From assembly GCF_000013385.1 (NCBI RefSeq), contig NC_007760.1, forward strand, positions 1,923,001-1,987,000: a stretch of 64,000 nucleotides of DNA, given 5' to 3'. Each line of letters begins with the position of its first letter. Position 1 is the stretch's first letter. Shown here piece by piece: positions 37,989 to 48,539 of the stretch. The notes below the pieces were generated by a model, which was not told the origin of the DNA, searched no databases, and worked only from the letters and a program-made list of their open reading frames with translations. The stretch is from Anaeromyxobacter dehalogenans 2CP-C (GTDB lineage Bacteria > Myxococcota > Myxococcia > Myxococcales > Anaeromyxobacteraceae). Made by a program: the position numbers and the translations under genes.

Positions 37989-39788
37989 GTGATCCGGATG
38001 CTGGGCCGGTACGAGCTCCTCGAGCAGGTGGGGAGCGGCGGCATGGCGGTCGTCTACCGCGGCCGCGACACCGCGCTCGATCGCGAGGTCGCGGTGAAGC
38101 TGCTCCACCCGCACCTCGCCTCCGCGCCCGACTCGCGCGCCCGCTTCTCGCGCGAGGCGCGCGCGGTGGCGCGCCTGTCCCACCCGTCGATCGTCGAGAT
38201 CTACGACTACGCCGGCGACGCGGCGGTGGAGAGCTACCTCGTCACCGAGTTCGTGCGCGGCCGCACGCTGCGCGCCTGGGCGGCCGGGGTCGGCTTCGGC
38301 TTCCCCGAGCTCGGCATGCTGGTGGGGCGGACGCTCGCCGACGCGCTCGCGCACGCGCACGCGGCCGGGGTCATCCACCGGGACCTCAAGCCGGAGAACG
38401 TGCTGGTCCACGAGGACGAGCCGCCCTCGGTGAAGCTCGCCGACTTCGGCATCGCCCGGATCCTCGCCTCCGACGAGCGCATGACCATGACCGGCGCGCT
38501 GGTGGGCTCGCCCCACCACATGGCGCCCGAGATCGTGGAGGGGCACGACGCCGACGCGCGCAGCGACGTGTTCTCGCTCGGGACCATCCTGTACTGGCTC
38601 GCCACCGGCAAGCTGCCGTTCGCCGCGTCCAACCCCACCGCCATCCTGCGGCGCGTGCTGGAGGGCGACTTCGAGGACCCGCGCCAGGCCGACCCGCGGG
38701 TGCCCGGCGCGCTCGCCGCGCTGATCCGGCGCTGCCTCCAGGTGGATCCGGCGAAGCGCCCGGCCAGCATGGTCGAGGTGCGCGACGCGCTGGACCGGAT
38801 CCTGGCGGAGGTCGGGATCGACCGGCCCGGCGACGCGCTGCTCGCGTTCCTGCGCGACCCGGCCGCGGTGAAGGCCGCGTTCCCGGCGCGCGCCGGGGCC
38901 GCGCTCGTCGCGCTCGGCGACGCGGCCGCCGCCGAGGGCGCCGCCGCGCGCGCGCTCGGGTATTACGACCGCGTGCTCGCCATCGACCCGGCCAACGCCG
39001 AGGTCCCGGCCAAGCTGGCGCGCCTGGCGCGGCGCCGGCGCCTGCGCCGGGCCGCGGCGATCGCCGGCGCGGCGCTGGCGGTGCTGGCCGCGGTGGGCGC
39101 GGTCGCGCTGACGGTCGGGCCCCGGCTGCGGGCCGCGCTCGCGCCCGCGCCCCGGCCGCCGCCGCCGGCCGTGGCCCGCGCCGCGCCGGAGCCCGCGCCC
39201 GCCCCGGCGCCGGCGACCGAGGCCGCGGCCCCCCCGGCGCGCGCGCCCGCCGGCGCCCAGGGCGCCTCCGCGCCCGGCGCCGGGACGCCGGCCGCCGCCG
39301 CCCCGCACGCGGCGGCCGCCGCCGTCCCGTTCACGGTCCACGTCCGCCCGTACGCCCAGCGCGCGCTCCTCGACGGCGTCGAGGTCGCGCACGACCAGCA
39401 GCTCGTCCGCTTCGAGCTCGCGCCGGGACCGCACGTGATCCAGGTCGAGCACGCCTGCTGCTCGCCGTTCGTGCGGCGCATCTCCGCCGAGGAGGCCGCG
39501 CGCCAGGGCGAGCTGCGCGTGCCGCTCGAGCCCCGCCCGGCCCGGCTGCGCGTCGAGGGCGATCCCGCCACCCGCGTCTACCTGGACGGCCGGCTGGTGG
39601 GCACCGCCGGCGAGTCGCAGCGCGCGCCGTTCCTGGTCGCCGTCCCGGCCGGCGGCGAGAGCCCCTACGAGGCGCCCGCGCGCATCCTGCTCGACCTCGC
39701 GGGCGCGCCCGCCCGCACGCTCGACGTGAAGCTGCGCGCCGGCGGCGAGGTGACCGTGGCGGCGACGCAGGCCCAGGAGTCCCCGTGA
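37989..39788 (+). CDS. Transmembrane Ser/Thr protein kinase with PEGA-like extracytoplasmic domain
   Basis: 599 residues from GTG 37989 (ATG 37998 is the alternative). Kinase domain (about 8-270): Gly-loop QVGSGGMAVVYRG, VAVKLLHPH (Lys), VIHRDLKPENVL (catalytic loop), KLADFGIARI (DFG), and PHHMAPEIVEG in place of the usual APE with a Tyr. A TPR-like stretch (about 285-345) is followed by a membrane helix (about 355-375), a Pro/Ala linker, and two PEGA-like beta repeats (LLDGVEVAHDQQLVRFELAP and VYLDGRLVGTAGES). It is the first gene of a four-gene signalling operon and overlaps the next by four bases. It probably phosphorylates an FHA-binding partner such as the regulator two genes on (inference). 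Confidence 0.93.
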   Translation: MIRMLGRYELLEQVGSGGMAVVYRGRDTALDREVAVKLLHPHLASAPDSRARFSREARAVARLSHPSIVEIYDYAGDAAVESYLVTEFVRGRTLRAWAAGVGFGFPELGMLVGRTLADALAHAHAAGVIHRDLKPENVLVHEDEPPSVKLADFGIARILASDERMTMTGALVGSPHHMAPEIVEGHDADARSDVFSLGTILYWLATGKLPFAASNPTAILRRVLEGDFEDPRQADPRVPGALAALIRRCLQVDPAKRPASMVEVRDALDRILAEVGIDRPGDALLAFLRDPAAVKAAFPARAGAALVALGDAAAAEGAAARALGYYDRVLAIDPANAEVPAKLARLARRRRLRRAAAIAGAALAVLAAVGAVALTVGPRLRAALAPAPRPPPPAVARAAPEPAPAPAPATEAAAPPARAPAGAQGASAPGAGTPAAAAPHAAAAAVPFTVHVRPYAQRALLDGVEVAHDQQLVRFELAPGPHVIQVEHACCSPFVRRISAEEAARQGELRVPLEPRPARLRVEGDPATRVYLDGRLVGTAGESQRAPFLVAVPAGGESPYEAPARILLDLAGAPARTLDVKLRAGGEVTVAATQAQESP

Positions 39789-40639
39789 ACGCGATCCCCC
39801 TGCTGCTGGCGCTCTCGCTGCTCGCGCCCCCCGAGCTGAAGCGGGCCAAGGACCGCTTCGAGTTCGGCGCGTACGGCGACGCCGCCGGGGCGCTCCGCCA
39901 GATGCTCGCAGGCGACCCGGCGCTCACCGACGACGAGGCGGTCGAGGCGTACCGGATGCTCGGCATCTCCGAGTTCAACCTGGGCGACCTCCCCGCGGCG
40001 CGCGCCGCGTTCGTGAACCTGCTCTCGCACGATCCCGACTACGCGCTCGACCCGTTCCTGGTGCCGCCCGCCATCGTGGAGTTCTTCGACCGGGTGAAGA
40101 AGGAGCACGAGCCGGCGCTGGCGCCGCTGCGCGAGCGGCGCCGGGCGCTCCGCGAGCAGCAGCGGCTGGCCGACGAGGCCAAGCGGCGGCTGCTCAGCGA
40201 GGAGCAGCTGCGCACCGGGCCGCCGACGAAGGTGGTGCGCGTGCAGGAGCGCCTGTACCTGTTCAACTGGATGCCGTTCGGCGCCGGCCAGTTCCAGAAC
40301 GGCGACCGGGCCAAGGGCACCGCCATCGCGGCCGGCCAGATCGCGCTCGGCGCCGTGAACATCGCGGCCATCGTCATCCACAACCAGCTCGCCGACGACC
40401 GGACCCGCACCTGCACCTCCGGCCAGCCCGGCTGCTCCAACCCGCCCTACAGCGACTCGGACCGCCGGGTGCTCCGCAACGTCGAGGTGGTGAAGTACGT
40501 GTCGGCCGCGATGTTCTGGGCGCTGTACGGCTACGGGGTCTGGGACGCCCACCGGCACTTCGTCCCCATCGTCGAGACCGAGATGGCGCCCGGCGGCGAG
40601 CCGGCCGGCGCGTCGCTCAAGCTCGAGTGGAGGTACTAG
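39785..40639 (+). CDS. Hypothetical membrane protein with TPR-like N-terminus
   Basis: 284 residues from GTG 39785, overlapping the kinase stop (GTGA). A short signal-like start (AIPLLLALSLLAPP) is followed by two or three TPR-like helices (about 15-80). A charged helix comes next (about 105-150). LFNWMPFGAGQFQNGDRAKG then leads into two hydrophobic helices (about 180-200 and 235-255), a pattern seen in P-G-GQ-x-NG domain membrane proteins. Four Cys/Pro residues lie in the loop between them. No enzyme motif. It is cotranscribed with the kinase and an FHA-sigma54 activator, so a role in sensing or envelope assembly is plausible. Confidence 0.8.
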   Translation: MNAIPLLLALSLLAPPELKRAKDRFEFGAYGDAAGALRQMLAGDPALTDDEAVEAYRMLGISEFNLGDLPAARAAFVNLLSHDPDYALDPFLVPPAIVEFFDRVKKEHEPALAPLRERRRALREQQRLADEAKRRLLSEEQLRTGPPTKVVRVQERLYLFNWMPFGAGQFQNGDRAKGTAIAAGQIALGAVNIAAIVIHNQLADDRTRTCTSGQPGCSNPPYSDSDRRVLRNVEVVKYVSAAMFWALYGYGVWDAHRHFVPIVETEMAPGGEPAGASLKLEWRY

Positions 40640-40645
40640 GGACCC

Positions 40646-42468
<1,823 letters not shown>

Positions 42469-42472
<4 letters not shown>

Positions 42473-43035
42473 ACCGTCCCCGCTTGGCAGCGGCCCTGGG
42501 CGCGCTCGCGCTGGCGCTGGCCGGCTGCCCGCTCCCGCAGCCGCTCCCCGACTATCCCAAGGGCGGCACCATCACGCCCCCGCGCATCCTGGCCGACGGC
42601 ATCACCGTGAACGGCGTCGCCGCGGCGGGCGTGCCGCTCGTGACCGTCCCGGCCGACTGCGCCGGCGCCGAGCCGCGCTACGAGCTGCAGGCGCAGCTCC
42701 TCGACACGAACACGCTCGAGCAGGTCGAGGTCCGCTGGTTCGTGGACTACCAGCCGACCCAGGGCGGCGCCTCGTGGGTGCGGCAGGAGTCGGTGCCGGC
42801 GAGCGCCGACCAGACCGTCCTCACCCGCGATCCCTCGCCGTTCACGTTCCTGCCCTACCAGCACGCGCCGCGCACCGCCGGCACGGTCCACGTGGTGGAG
42901 CTGGTGGTCTCGAACAACTTCTACGCGCCGGCCGACGAGGCCGCGCTGCCGAACCGGAGCGCCGCGCCGGGCTTCGAGACGCAGGTGTACCGCTGGACGT
43001 TCCTGCTGGTGCCGGGGACGGACGGCTGCCCCTAG
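42469..43035 (+). CDS. Hypothetical lipoprotein
   Basis: 188 residues from GTG 42469 (GTGA overlap with the activator). The signal peptide [16 protein letters not shown] ends in a good lipobox LAGC (Cys about residue 20). The mature part is beta-rich with Pro ([36 protein letters not shown]) and two further Cys (DCAGAE, DGC at the end) that could pair. No family recognised. It is last in the kinase operon and may be its envelope target or sensor. It overlaps the convergent gene by four bases. Confidence 0.85.
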
Positions 43036-43565
43036 CCGCGCTCCGGCGGCCTCGAGACGGCCTCCTGCGCCTGGCGCAGCGCCTGCGCGGCGCGCCGGGC
43101 CAGGTCCGCCTCCTCCTGGGCGAACCGGTTCACCTGGGCCCGGTAGGCCCGGTGCACCTGGAGCACGGCCTCGCGGGCCCGCGCCAGCTCCTCGCGCCCG
43201 CCGAAGCCCTGCGGGTCGGGATCGCGGGCGTCCAGCCGGCAGCGGTCGGCGAGGTCGTCCACCCGCTGCTCCCACTCGCGCGCCCAGACCTCCCAGCGCG
43301 CGATGGCGTCGCCCTCGCCCACCTCGTCCGCCAGGCGCCAGGCCCGGTGGTTCTGCTCGGCGTGCAGCGCCTCGAGCTCGGTCACGCACACGCGCAGCGC
43401 CGCGCGGGTGGGGAGCGCGCCGGTGGCGGCGGGGCGGTGCGGCCCGCGCAGGTTCCGCACGATGCTGGTGAGGACCACCGCCAGCGCGACCGCGATGACG
43501 GTGAAGTAGAGCGCCCAGAGGGCCAGCCGGAACGGGCGGTAGCGCGGGTCACGCGGGGGCGGCAC
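43032..43565 (-). CDS. Hypothetical single-pass membrane protein with helical domain
   Basis: 177 residues from GTG 43565. One membrane helix (about 13-36, RLALWALYFTVIAVALAVVL) is followed by a helical, charged domain with Cys residues (CVTELEALHAEQNHRAW and DLADRCRLDARDPDPQ) and a coiled-coil end ([13 protein letters not shown]). No homology recognised. It converges with the lipoprotein gene, overlapping by four bases. Confidence 0.75.
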   Translation of the reverse strand: MPPPRDPRYRPFRLALWALYFTVIAVALAVVLTSIVRNLRGPHRPAATGALPTRAALRVCVTELEALHAEQNHRAWRLADEVGEGDAIARWEVWAREWEQRVDDLADRCRLDARDPDPQGFGGREELARAREAVLQVHRAYRAQVNRFAQEEADLARRAAQALRQAQEAVSRPPERG

Positions 43566-43647
43566 GCGCCGGACTCTGCCAAAGGGGCGGGGGGGCGTCC
43601 ACCCGGTTCTTCCGCGCCGCGCGCGAGGCGCCGGGGCGGGCCGCCCG

Positions 43648-43836
43648 CTAGCCGGCCCGCGGCGCGTTCGTCGGCTCGCCGGCGACCACGCCCAGGAACG
43701 TGCAGCGCCGCCCGCTCACCATGGCGCGGAGGCAGCGCAGGTACACCGTCGGCCCCCAAAGCCGGAGGATGGTGAACGAGTGACGGATCACGTCCTTGCC
43801 TGTGATCGTGCCCTGCACGCCCGCCGGTGTTTGCAT
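43648..43836 (-). CDS. Small hypothetical protein
   Basis: 62 residues from ATG 43836: a polar start (MQTPAGVQGTITGKDVIRHS) and then FTILRLWGPTVYLRCLRAMV, amphipathic and Trp/Tyr-containing. The sequence is not low complexity, which favours a real protein, but no clear ribosome site precedes the ATG. A longer in-frame form to 43974 would add an Arg/Ala-rich leader that looks like non-coding sequence. Function unknown. Confidence 0.45.
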   Translation of the reverse strand: MQTPAGVQGTITGKDVIRHSFTILRLWGPTVYLRCLRAMVSGRRCTFLGVVAGEPTNAPRAG

Positions 43837-43958
43837 CCGCGGTGCCGATCGTGCTCGGGCGGATTTTGCTGCGGTTGCAGGCGCTCGCGCGTGCGCGCCG
43901 GCGCACACCTCGCGCGAGACGGAGCTTTCTTCAGCCCTCCGGCGCAAGGGATGCTGCC

Positions 43959-44091
43959 GCACCCGTTCCGGCATCCAGGGATTTCATCTCTGCAATCCAC
44001 GCTGCATATTTGAAAGGCCAGGCCGCCCGCAGGGACGGCGCCCGTCCGGTAAAGTCGCCTGAGTTCCTCGACTTACCGGCACCCGTTCCGG
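43959..44091 (+). repeat. 13-bp direct repeat spaced by exactly 120 bp
   Basis: GCACCCGTTCCGG occurs at 43959-43971 and again at 44079-44091. The second copy abuts the -24 element of the sigma54-type promoter and the first lies about 150 bases upstream of the predicted start, the usual place of enhancer sites. Confidence 0.55.
44047..44078. other. Hairpin upstream of the sigma54-type promoter
   Basis: CGGTAAAGTCG (44047-44057) pairs with CGACTTACCG (44069-44078), leaving one bulged A and an 11-base loop. It could be a protein-binding inverted repeat or a transcript structure. Confidence 0.4.
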
Positions 44092-44106
44092 GGCACGGCG
44101 ATTGCG
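44091..44106 (+). promoter_or_regulatory. Sigma54 (-24/-12) promoter
   Basis: GGCACG-GCGA-TTGCG at 44092-44106 matches TGGCACG-N4-TTGCW except for the leading T and the last base. The GG and GC dinucleotides have the exact required spacing. It predicts a plus-strand start near 44117. No protein gene follows on that strand before mutL ends on the other, so a non-coding product is implied. Confidence 0.55.
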
Positions 44107-44116
44107 TAAGGGGCGC

Positions 44117-44253
44117 CCGGTAACGCTGCGGCGGTCCCTGGATTCCCCCCCCTTTCCAGGCTCCGATCGCGCGCTTCACCGCTGGGACGCTCTCGGCGCG
44201 GTTCGCTCGCACACCTCGGATTCGACTTCAGCCGCGCCGAGAGCTGCCCTTTT
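44117..44253 (+). ncRNA. Candidate sigma54-dependent small RNA with C-rich loop
   Basis: Inferred transcript of about 135 bases between the sigma54 promoter and the terminator-like stem. It contains a hairpin CCTGGA (44137-44142) / TCCAGG (44155-44160) whose 12-base loop includes eight consecutive C (44145-44152). C-rich loops are the pairing site of many small RNAs that bind G-rich Shine-Dalgarno sequences. Not proven: no homologue was checked and only the promoter/terminator logic supports it. Confidence 0.35.
44189..44253 (+). terminator. 13-bp stem with short T-run (terminator-like)
   Basis: GCTCTCGGCGCGG (44189-44201) is perfectly complementary to CCGCGCCGAGAGC (44232-44244) around a 30-base loop, followed by TGCCCTTTT. 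The T-run lies on the plus-strand side, so it would end a plus-strand transcript, not mutL. The T-run is short and offset by five bases, so efficiency is uncertain. Confidence 0.45.
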
Positions 44254-44284
44254 CCCCCATCGACCCCGTGAACCCTGCGGCGCC

Positions 44285-46111
44285 CTAGCGGCGGCCGACG
44301 CGGCGCTCGAGATCGGCGAGCGAGAGCTCGAACACCACCGGCCGGCCGTGCGGGCAGCGCGCCTTGAAGTCGATCGCGTCGAGCCCGTCGAGCAGGGCCC
44401 GCGCCTCCTCCGGCGAGACGTCCTGGTTCGCGCGCACCGCCGCGTGGCAGGCCATGGTGGCGAGCAGGTCGTGGAACGCGTCGTCCACCGCGCTGCCGCG
44501 CTCCACGTCCGCGAGCTGGCTGCCGAGGTCCGTGAGCAGCGCCGTCAGGTCCACCCCGGCCAGCGCCGCCGGCGCGCCCTTCACCGCGAACGCGTCCCCG
44601 CCGAACGGCTCGGCGTCGAAGCCGAGCCGGCCCAGCTCGGCGAGCCCGGCCTCGAGCGCGCGCGCCGCGGCGGGCGGGAGCGTCACGACCTGCGGGAGCA
44701 GGTAGGGCTGGACCGGGATGCGGCGCGCCCGGAACGCCTCCTTGAGCCGGTGGAACAGCATCCGCTCGTGGCTGGCGTGCTGGTCGATGACCACCAGCGT
44801 CCCGCCCGGCGCCTCGCAGAGCAGGTACGTCCGCGCGTGCTGCCCGACGTACCGCAGCCCGGCGAAGTACCCCTCCGGCCGCGGCGCCGCCTCCGGCCCG
44901 GCGTCCGGCGCGGGCGCGATGGGGAACGCGAGCCGGCCGGTGGCCCAGGCGCCCGGGGCGGGCTGGACGAGCGTCGCCCCGCTGCCCTCCGGTGGCCGGG
45001 CCGCGCGCGCCCAGGCCAGGACCGCCGCCGCGTCCTCCCCTGCCAGCGGCACCGCGACCGCCTCGCCGCCGGCCGGAGGGCCCTCGCCCGCGGGCGCCGC
45101 CTGCGGGCGCGCGCGAAGCCACGGGGCGGTCCGGAGCGCGCCGGCCACGGTGTGGAACAGGGCGTCGAACACCTCGCGCCCCTCGGCGAACCGGACCTCC
45201 AGCTTCTGCGGGTGCACGTTCACGTCCACCCGGTCCAGCGGCAGCTCCACGAACAGCACGCCGGCGGGGTGGCGCCCGGGCGGCAGCGTCCCGGCGAACG
45301 CCCGGAGCACCGCGTGCGCGGCGGCCCGGTCGCGCACGTAGCGCCCGTTCACGAACAGGTAGAGCGCCCGGCCGGTCGCCTCGGAGTGGTCGGGCGAGCA
45401 GATGAGCCCGTGGACGCGCACCTCGCCGCGGCGGGCGTCCACCGGGAGCAGGTGCCGGTGCGCCTCCCGCCCCAGCGCCTGGCCGGCCCGGTCCGCCAGC
45501 CCGCCCCCCGCGCGCGCGCCGAGCACCAGCCGGCCGCCGGAGCGGAGCGTGAACCCCACGTCCGGCCGCGCCAGCGCGAGCCGGATGACCGCCTCCGACA
45601 CGTGGCCGGCCTCGGTGGACGCGGCGCGCATGAACTTGCGGCGCGCCGGCGTGTTGAAGAACAGGTCGCGGACCTCGACGGTGGTGCCCCGCGGACGGGC
45701 CACCGGCGCCACCTCGCCCAGCACGCCGCCCTCGATCTCGACCCGCGTCCCGGCGCCGTCCTCGCCGGGCGAGGTGTCGAGGCGGAACCGCGAGACCGAC
45801 GCGATGGCCGGCACCGCCTCGCCCCGGAACCCCATGGTCCCGATGGCGGCGAGCCCCTCGGCGTCGCGCAGCTTGCTGGTGGCGTGCCGCTCGAGCGCGA
45901 GCAGCGCGTCGTCCCGGTCCATGCCCGAGCCGTCGTCCGCCACCCGGACCAGCGCGAGCCCGCCCTCCTCCACGTCCACGCCGATGGCGGTCGCGCCGGC
46001 GTCCAGCGCGTTCTCGACCAGCTCCTTGACGATGGAGGCCGGCCGCTCGACCACCTCGCCCGCGGCGATCTGGTTGACGAGCCCGGGCGGAAGGACGTGG
46101 ATGCGCGGCAT
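44285..46111 (-). CDS. mutL: DNA mismatch repair protein MutL
   Basis: 608 residues from ATG 46111 ([20 protein letters not shown]), the family's typical first residues; GTG 46129 would add six. GHKL ATPase motifs: [17 protein letters not shown] (motif I), [12 protein letters not shown] (II) and [17 protein letters not shown] (III). The C-terminal dimerisation domain (about 420-600) includes [20 protein letters not shown], which resembles the QxxAxERxxxE region of endonuclease-type MutL, but the metal-binding motif is altered to DQHASHER, common in bacterial MutL. It couples MutS to downstream repair. Transcribed alone, away from the acyltransferase. Confidence 0.95.
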   Translation of the reverse strand: MPRIHVLPPGLVNQIAAGEVVERPASIVKELVENALDAGATAIGVDVEEGGLALVRVADDGSGMDRDDALLALERHATSKLRDAEGLAAIGTMGFRGEAVPAIASVSRFRLDTSPGEDGAGTRVEIEGGVLGEVAPVARPRGTTVEVRDLFFNTPARRKFMRAASTEAGHVSEAVIRLALARPDVGFTLRSGGRLVLGARAGGGLADRAGQALGREAHRHLLPVDARRGEVRVHGLICSPDHSEATGRALYLFVNGRYVRDRAAAHAVLRAFAGTLPPGRHPAGVLFVELPLDRVDVNVHPQKLEVRFAEGREVFDALFHTVAGALRTAPWLRARPQAAPAGEGPPAGGEAVAVPLAGEDAAAVLAWARAARPPEGSGATLVQPAPGAWATGRLAFPIAPAPDAGPEAAPRPEGYFAGLRYVGQHARTYLLCEAPGGTLVVIDQHASHERMLFHRLKEAFRARRIPVQPYLLPQVVTLPPAAARALEAGLAELGRLGFDAEPFGGDAFAVKGAPAALAGVDLTALLTDLGSQLADVERGSAVDDAFHDLLATMACHAAVRANQDVSPEEARALLDGLDAIDFKARCPHGRPVVFELSLADLERRVGRR

Positions 46112-46199
46112 GGCGCCCGTTCGTACCACGGCGATCCGACGCGGCGGCTCCCCCAGCGAACGTTTGACGCCCGCGGCCGCGTGCGTCTATGTGGACGCG

Positions 46200-47504
46200 A
46201 TGGCGGGAGGGACCGGCAAGAGGAAGGCCGCGGGTCGGCGCGGGCCCGCGCGCGCGCCCGGCGCCGCGAGGCCGGCCCCGCGCCCGGTGCTCGGCAACGA
46301 CCCGTTCACCCGGGGTGCTGCGCCCCGCGCGCCCGCCGCGCCGCCCTCCCCCGCCGCGTCCGCCGGGCCACCGGTGCCCGCTCCGCCGGCGCCCGAGCCG
46401 GCGCTCCCGCCCCTGGCGCCGGTCCCGGGAGCGGCCGCTGCACCGGCGCCCGTCCCCGCCCCGACGCCGCCGCCCGGCGCGCCGCCCGGCGCGCCGGAGC
46501 GCACCCGGAGGCTCCCGGCCGACCGCACCGGCGCGCAGGCGCGGCTCGCCGACGTGGAGCGGCGGCTGGAGTCGGCGCTCGACGGCCTGGAGGCCCGGGT
46601 CGGCGACCTCGCCGCGCGCGCCGGGCTGGCCGGGGCGCGGCGCGAGGTGACCGAGGCCGCGGCGCGGCTCGCCCCCGCGGTGGCGGCGAAGCTGGGCGCC
46701 GCGCTCGACCTGGCGCGGCTGCTCGAGCCGCCCGGACGGCTCGACCGGCACGGGATGGACCCGCGGCTGGCGGAGCGGGCCGAGCCCCTCGTCGAGCTGC
46801 TCTACGCCACCTGGTGGCGGACCACCGTGCGCGACGCGGAGCACGTGCCGCCGAGCGGCGCGGTGATGGTGGTCGCGAACCACGCCGGCGTCGTCCCTTG
46901 GGACGCGCTGGTGCTGCGGCACGCGCTGCGCCGCGATCACCCGGCGCACCGGGACCTCCGCCCGCTCCTCGACGACCGCGAGTGCGACCTGCCGGTGGTG
47001 GGCGGCCTGGCGGTGCGGCTGGGCGCCGTGCGCGCCACGCCGGAGGCGGCGGGGCGCATCCTGCAGGAGGGCGGCGCGCTGGGCGTGTTCCCCGAGGGGA
47101 GCGCCGGCGCGCGGAAGCCGTGGAGCGAGCGCTACCGGCTGCAGCGGCTCGGCCGGGGCGGATTCGCGAAGGTGGCGCTCCGCGCCGGCGCGACGATCGT
47201 CCCCTGCGCCATCGTCGGCAGCGAGGAGGCGGCCCCCGGCATCTCGCGCACCGGCTGGCTGGCGGACCGCCTCGGGCTGCCGCTGCTCACCGCGAGCCCG
47301 CTCCTCCGGCTCGCGCCGGCCGCGATGCTGCCCCTGCCCTCGCGCTGGTCGCTGCGCTTCGGCCCGCCCATCTCGCTGGCCGGCCGCTCGCCGGCGGAGG
47401 CGGAGGACGCGGCGCGCGTGGGCGAGCTGGCGGAGACGGTCCGCGCCACGCTGCAGGCGATGCTGGACGAGGACGTGGCCGCGCGCGGCTCGGTGTTCCT
47501 CTAG
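46200..47504 (+). CDS. PlsC-family lysophospholipid acyltransferase with long Pro/Ala-rich N-terminus
   Basis: 434 residues from ATG 46200. The first 100 residues are Pro/Ala low complexity and the next 80 a helical region (RLADVERRLESALDGLEARV). The acyltransferase domain (about 190-420) has ANHAGVVPWDALVLRHAL (motif I, the His and Asp), a basic motif II region, LGVFPEGSAGARKPWS (motif III) and TIVPCAIVGSEEA (motif IV). Such enzymes transfer a fatty acyl group to lysophosphatidate or a similar acceptor at the membrane. The spacing in motif I (H-x6-D) fits the branch with NHSG-type motifs, so the acceptor is not certain. It lies next to a convergent desaturase. Confidence 0.85.
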   Translation: MAGGTGKRKAAGRRGPARAPGAARPAPRPVLGNDPFTRGAAPRAPAAPPSPAASAGPPVPAPPAPEPALPPLAPVPGAAAAPAPVPAPTPPPGAPPGAPERTRRLPADRTGAQARLADVERRLESALDGLEARVGDLAARAGLAGARREVTEAAARLAPAVAAKLGAALDLARLLEPPGRLDRHGMDPRLAERAEPLVELLYATWWRTTVRDAEHVPPSGAVMVVANHAGVVPWDALVLRHALRRDHPAHRDLRPLLDDRECDLPVVGGLAVRLGAVRATPEAAGRILQEGGALGVFPEGSAGARKPWSERYRLQRLGRGGFAKVALRAGATIVPCAIVGSEEAAPGISRTGWLADRLGLPLLTASPLLRLAPAAMLPLPSRWSLRFGPPISLAGRSPAEAEDAARVGELAETVRATLQAMLDEDVAARGSVFL

Positions 47505-47514
47505 CGCGAGCCGC

Positions 47515-48378
47515 TCAGAGCGCCTCGACGTGCACCGTGGACGGCGGGGCCGCCGTGCGGAGGTGCGCGAGCCGGACCTGCGGCGGCGGGACCTTCAGGT
47601 CGCGGACCACGCGCAGCGCCGCGAGCCCGCGCAGCGCGTACCAGGAGAGATCGATCTCCCACCAGAAGAAGCCCTGCCGCGCGCTGGCGGCGTAGAAGTG
47701 GTGGTTGTTGTGCCACCCCTCGCCGAGCGTGACGAGCGCGAGCACCAGGCTGTTGCGCGAGCCGTCGTCGGTGGCGTAGCGGCGGCGGCCGAACACGTGC
47801 GCGAGCGAGTTGATGACGAACGTGCCGTGCCAGAGCGCCACCGTGGAGACGAAGAAGCCCCACAGCACGGCCGGCAGCCCGCCGGCGAGGAACAGCCCGG
47901 TGGCGAGCGCGGCCGGCGGGACCAGGTGGTGGCGGTCGATCCAGCGGAGCTCCGGGTAGCGCGCGAGGTCGCGCACGCGGTCGAGCTTGGTCTCGTGGTG
48001 GCGGCGCGAGAGGATCCAGCCGACGTGGCTCCACCAGAACCCCCGCTCCAGCGGCGAGTGGACGTCCTCCGGCCCGTCGGAGTGGCGGTGGTGGTCGCGG
48101 TGGTGGGCGGCCCACCAGAGCGGGCCCTTCTGCGCCGCGCTCGCGCCGAGCACCGCGAGCACGAGCTGGAACGCGCGCGAGGTCCGGTAGCTGCGGTGCG
48201 AGAAGTAGCGGTGGTACCCGGCCGTCACCGCGAACATGCGCACCGCGTACAGCGCGGCGGCGAGCGCGCCCCAGCGCCACTCGAACGGCGCGAGCCACGG
48301 GGTGGCCAGCGCGACGAGGTGCGCGGCGAAGAACGGGAGTGACGGGAGCCAGTCGATGCGGTCGGGGTCGCGCGGCAT
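47515..48378 (-). CDS. Acyl-CoA delta-9-type fatty acid desaturase
   Basis: 287 residues from ATG 48378 (GGGGGC upstream). An integral membrane di-iron enzyme: the three His boxes are HRYFSH, HHRDHHRHSD (HxxHH) and GWHNNHHFY (HxxHH), with four membrane helices around them. It introduces a double bond in a fatty acyl chain, probably at position 9, and so tunes membrane fluidity. It is convergent with the acyltransferase and 10 bases from it, which supports a lipid role. Confidence 0.93.
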   Translation of the reverse strand: MPRDPDRIDWLPSLPFFAAHLVALATPWLAPFEWRWGALAAALYAVRMFAVTAGYHRYFSHRSYRTSRAFQLVLAVLGASAAQKGPLWWAAHHRDHHRHSDGPEDVHSPLERGFWWSHVGWILSRRHHETKLDRVRDLARYPELRWIDRHHLVPPAALATGLFLAGGLPAVLWGFFVSTVALWHGTFVINSLAHVFGRRRYATDDGSRNSLVLALVTLGEGWHNNHHFYAASARQGFFWWEIDLSWYALRGLAALRVVRDLKVPPPQVRLAHLRTAAPPSTVHVEAL

Positions 48379-48539
48379 GAGCCCCCGAGCTTGGCGGGCC
48401 GCTGTCACCGGCGCGTCACCACGGTCGGTGCGCTCGCCCGGCGGCGGGGGATGCCCCCCGCGACGCGCGGCCCCAGAGTGTGATCCGGGCGGAGGTGCGC
48501 GCGGCGCCGGCGGCCGGCCGTCCGGACGGGGGAGCCGCC

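Larger units (their letters stand above)
43837..44284. other. Gene-poor, relatively A+T-richer 448-bp intergenic region
   Basis: The longest stretch in the window without a convincing protein gene. Short frames across it have no ribosome sites and improbable composition. It holds a 13-bp direct repeat, several hairpins, a near-perfect sigma54 promoter and a terminator-like stem, all listed separately. Together they suggest a regulated small RNA on the plus strand. Confidence 0.6.

Noticed and set aside
43931-44212. A 93-residue minus-strand frame in the intergenic region
   Set aside because: No ribosome site and mixed composition; it overlaps the sigma54 promoter and hairpins on the other strand.
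48421-48480. GC-rich inverted repeat before the gene at 48540 as a terminator
   Set aside because: The stem is only about six bases, has no T-run on either strand, and such runs are frequent by chance at this base composition.
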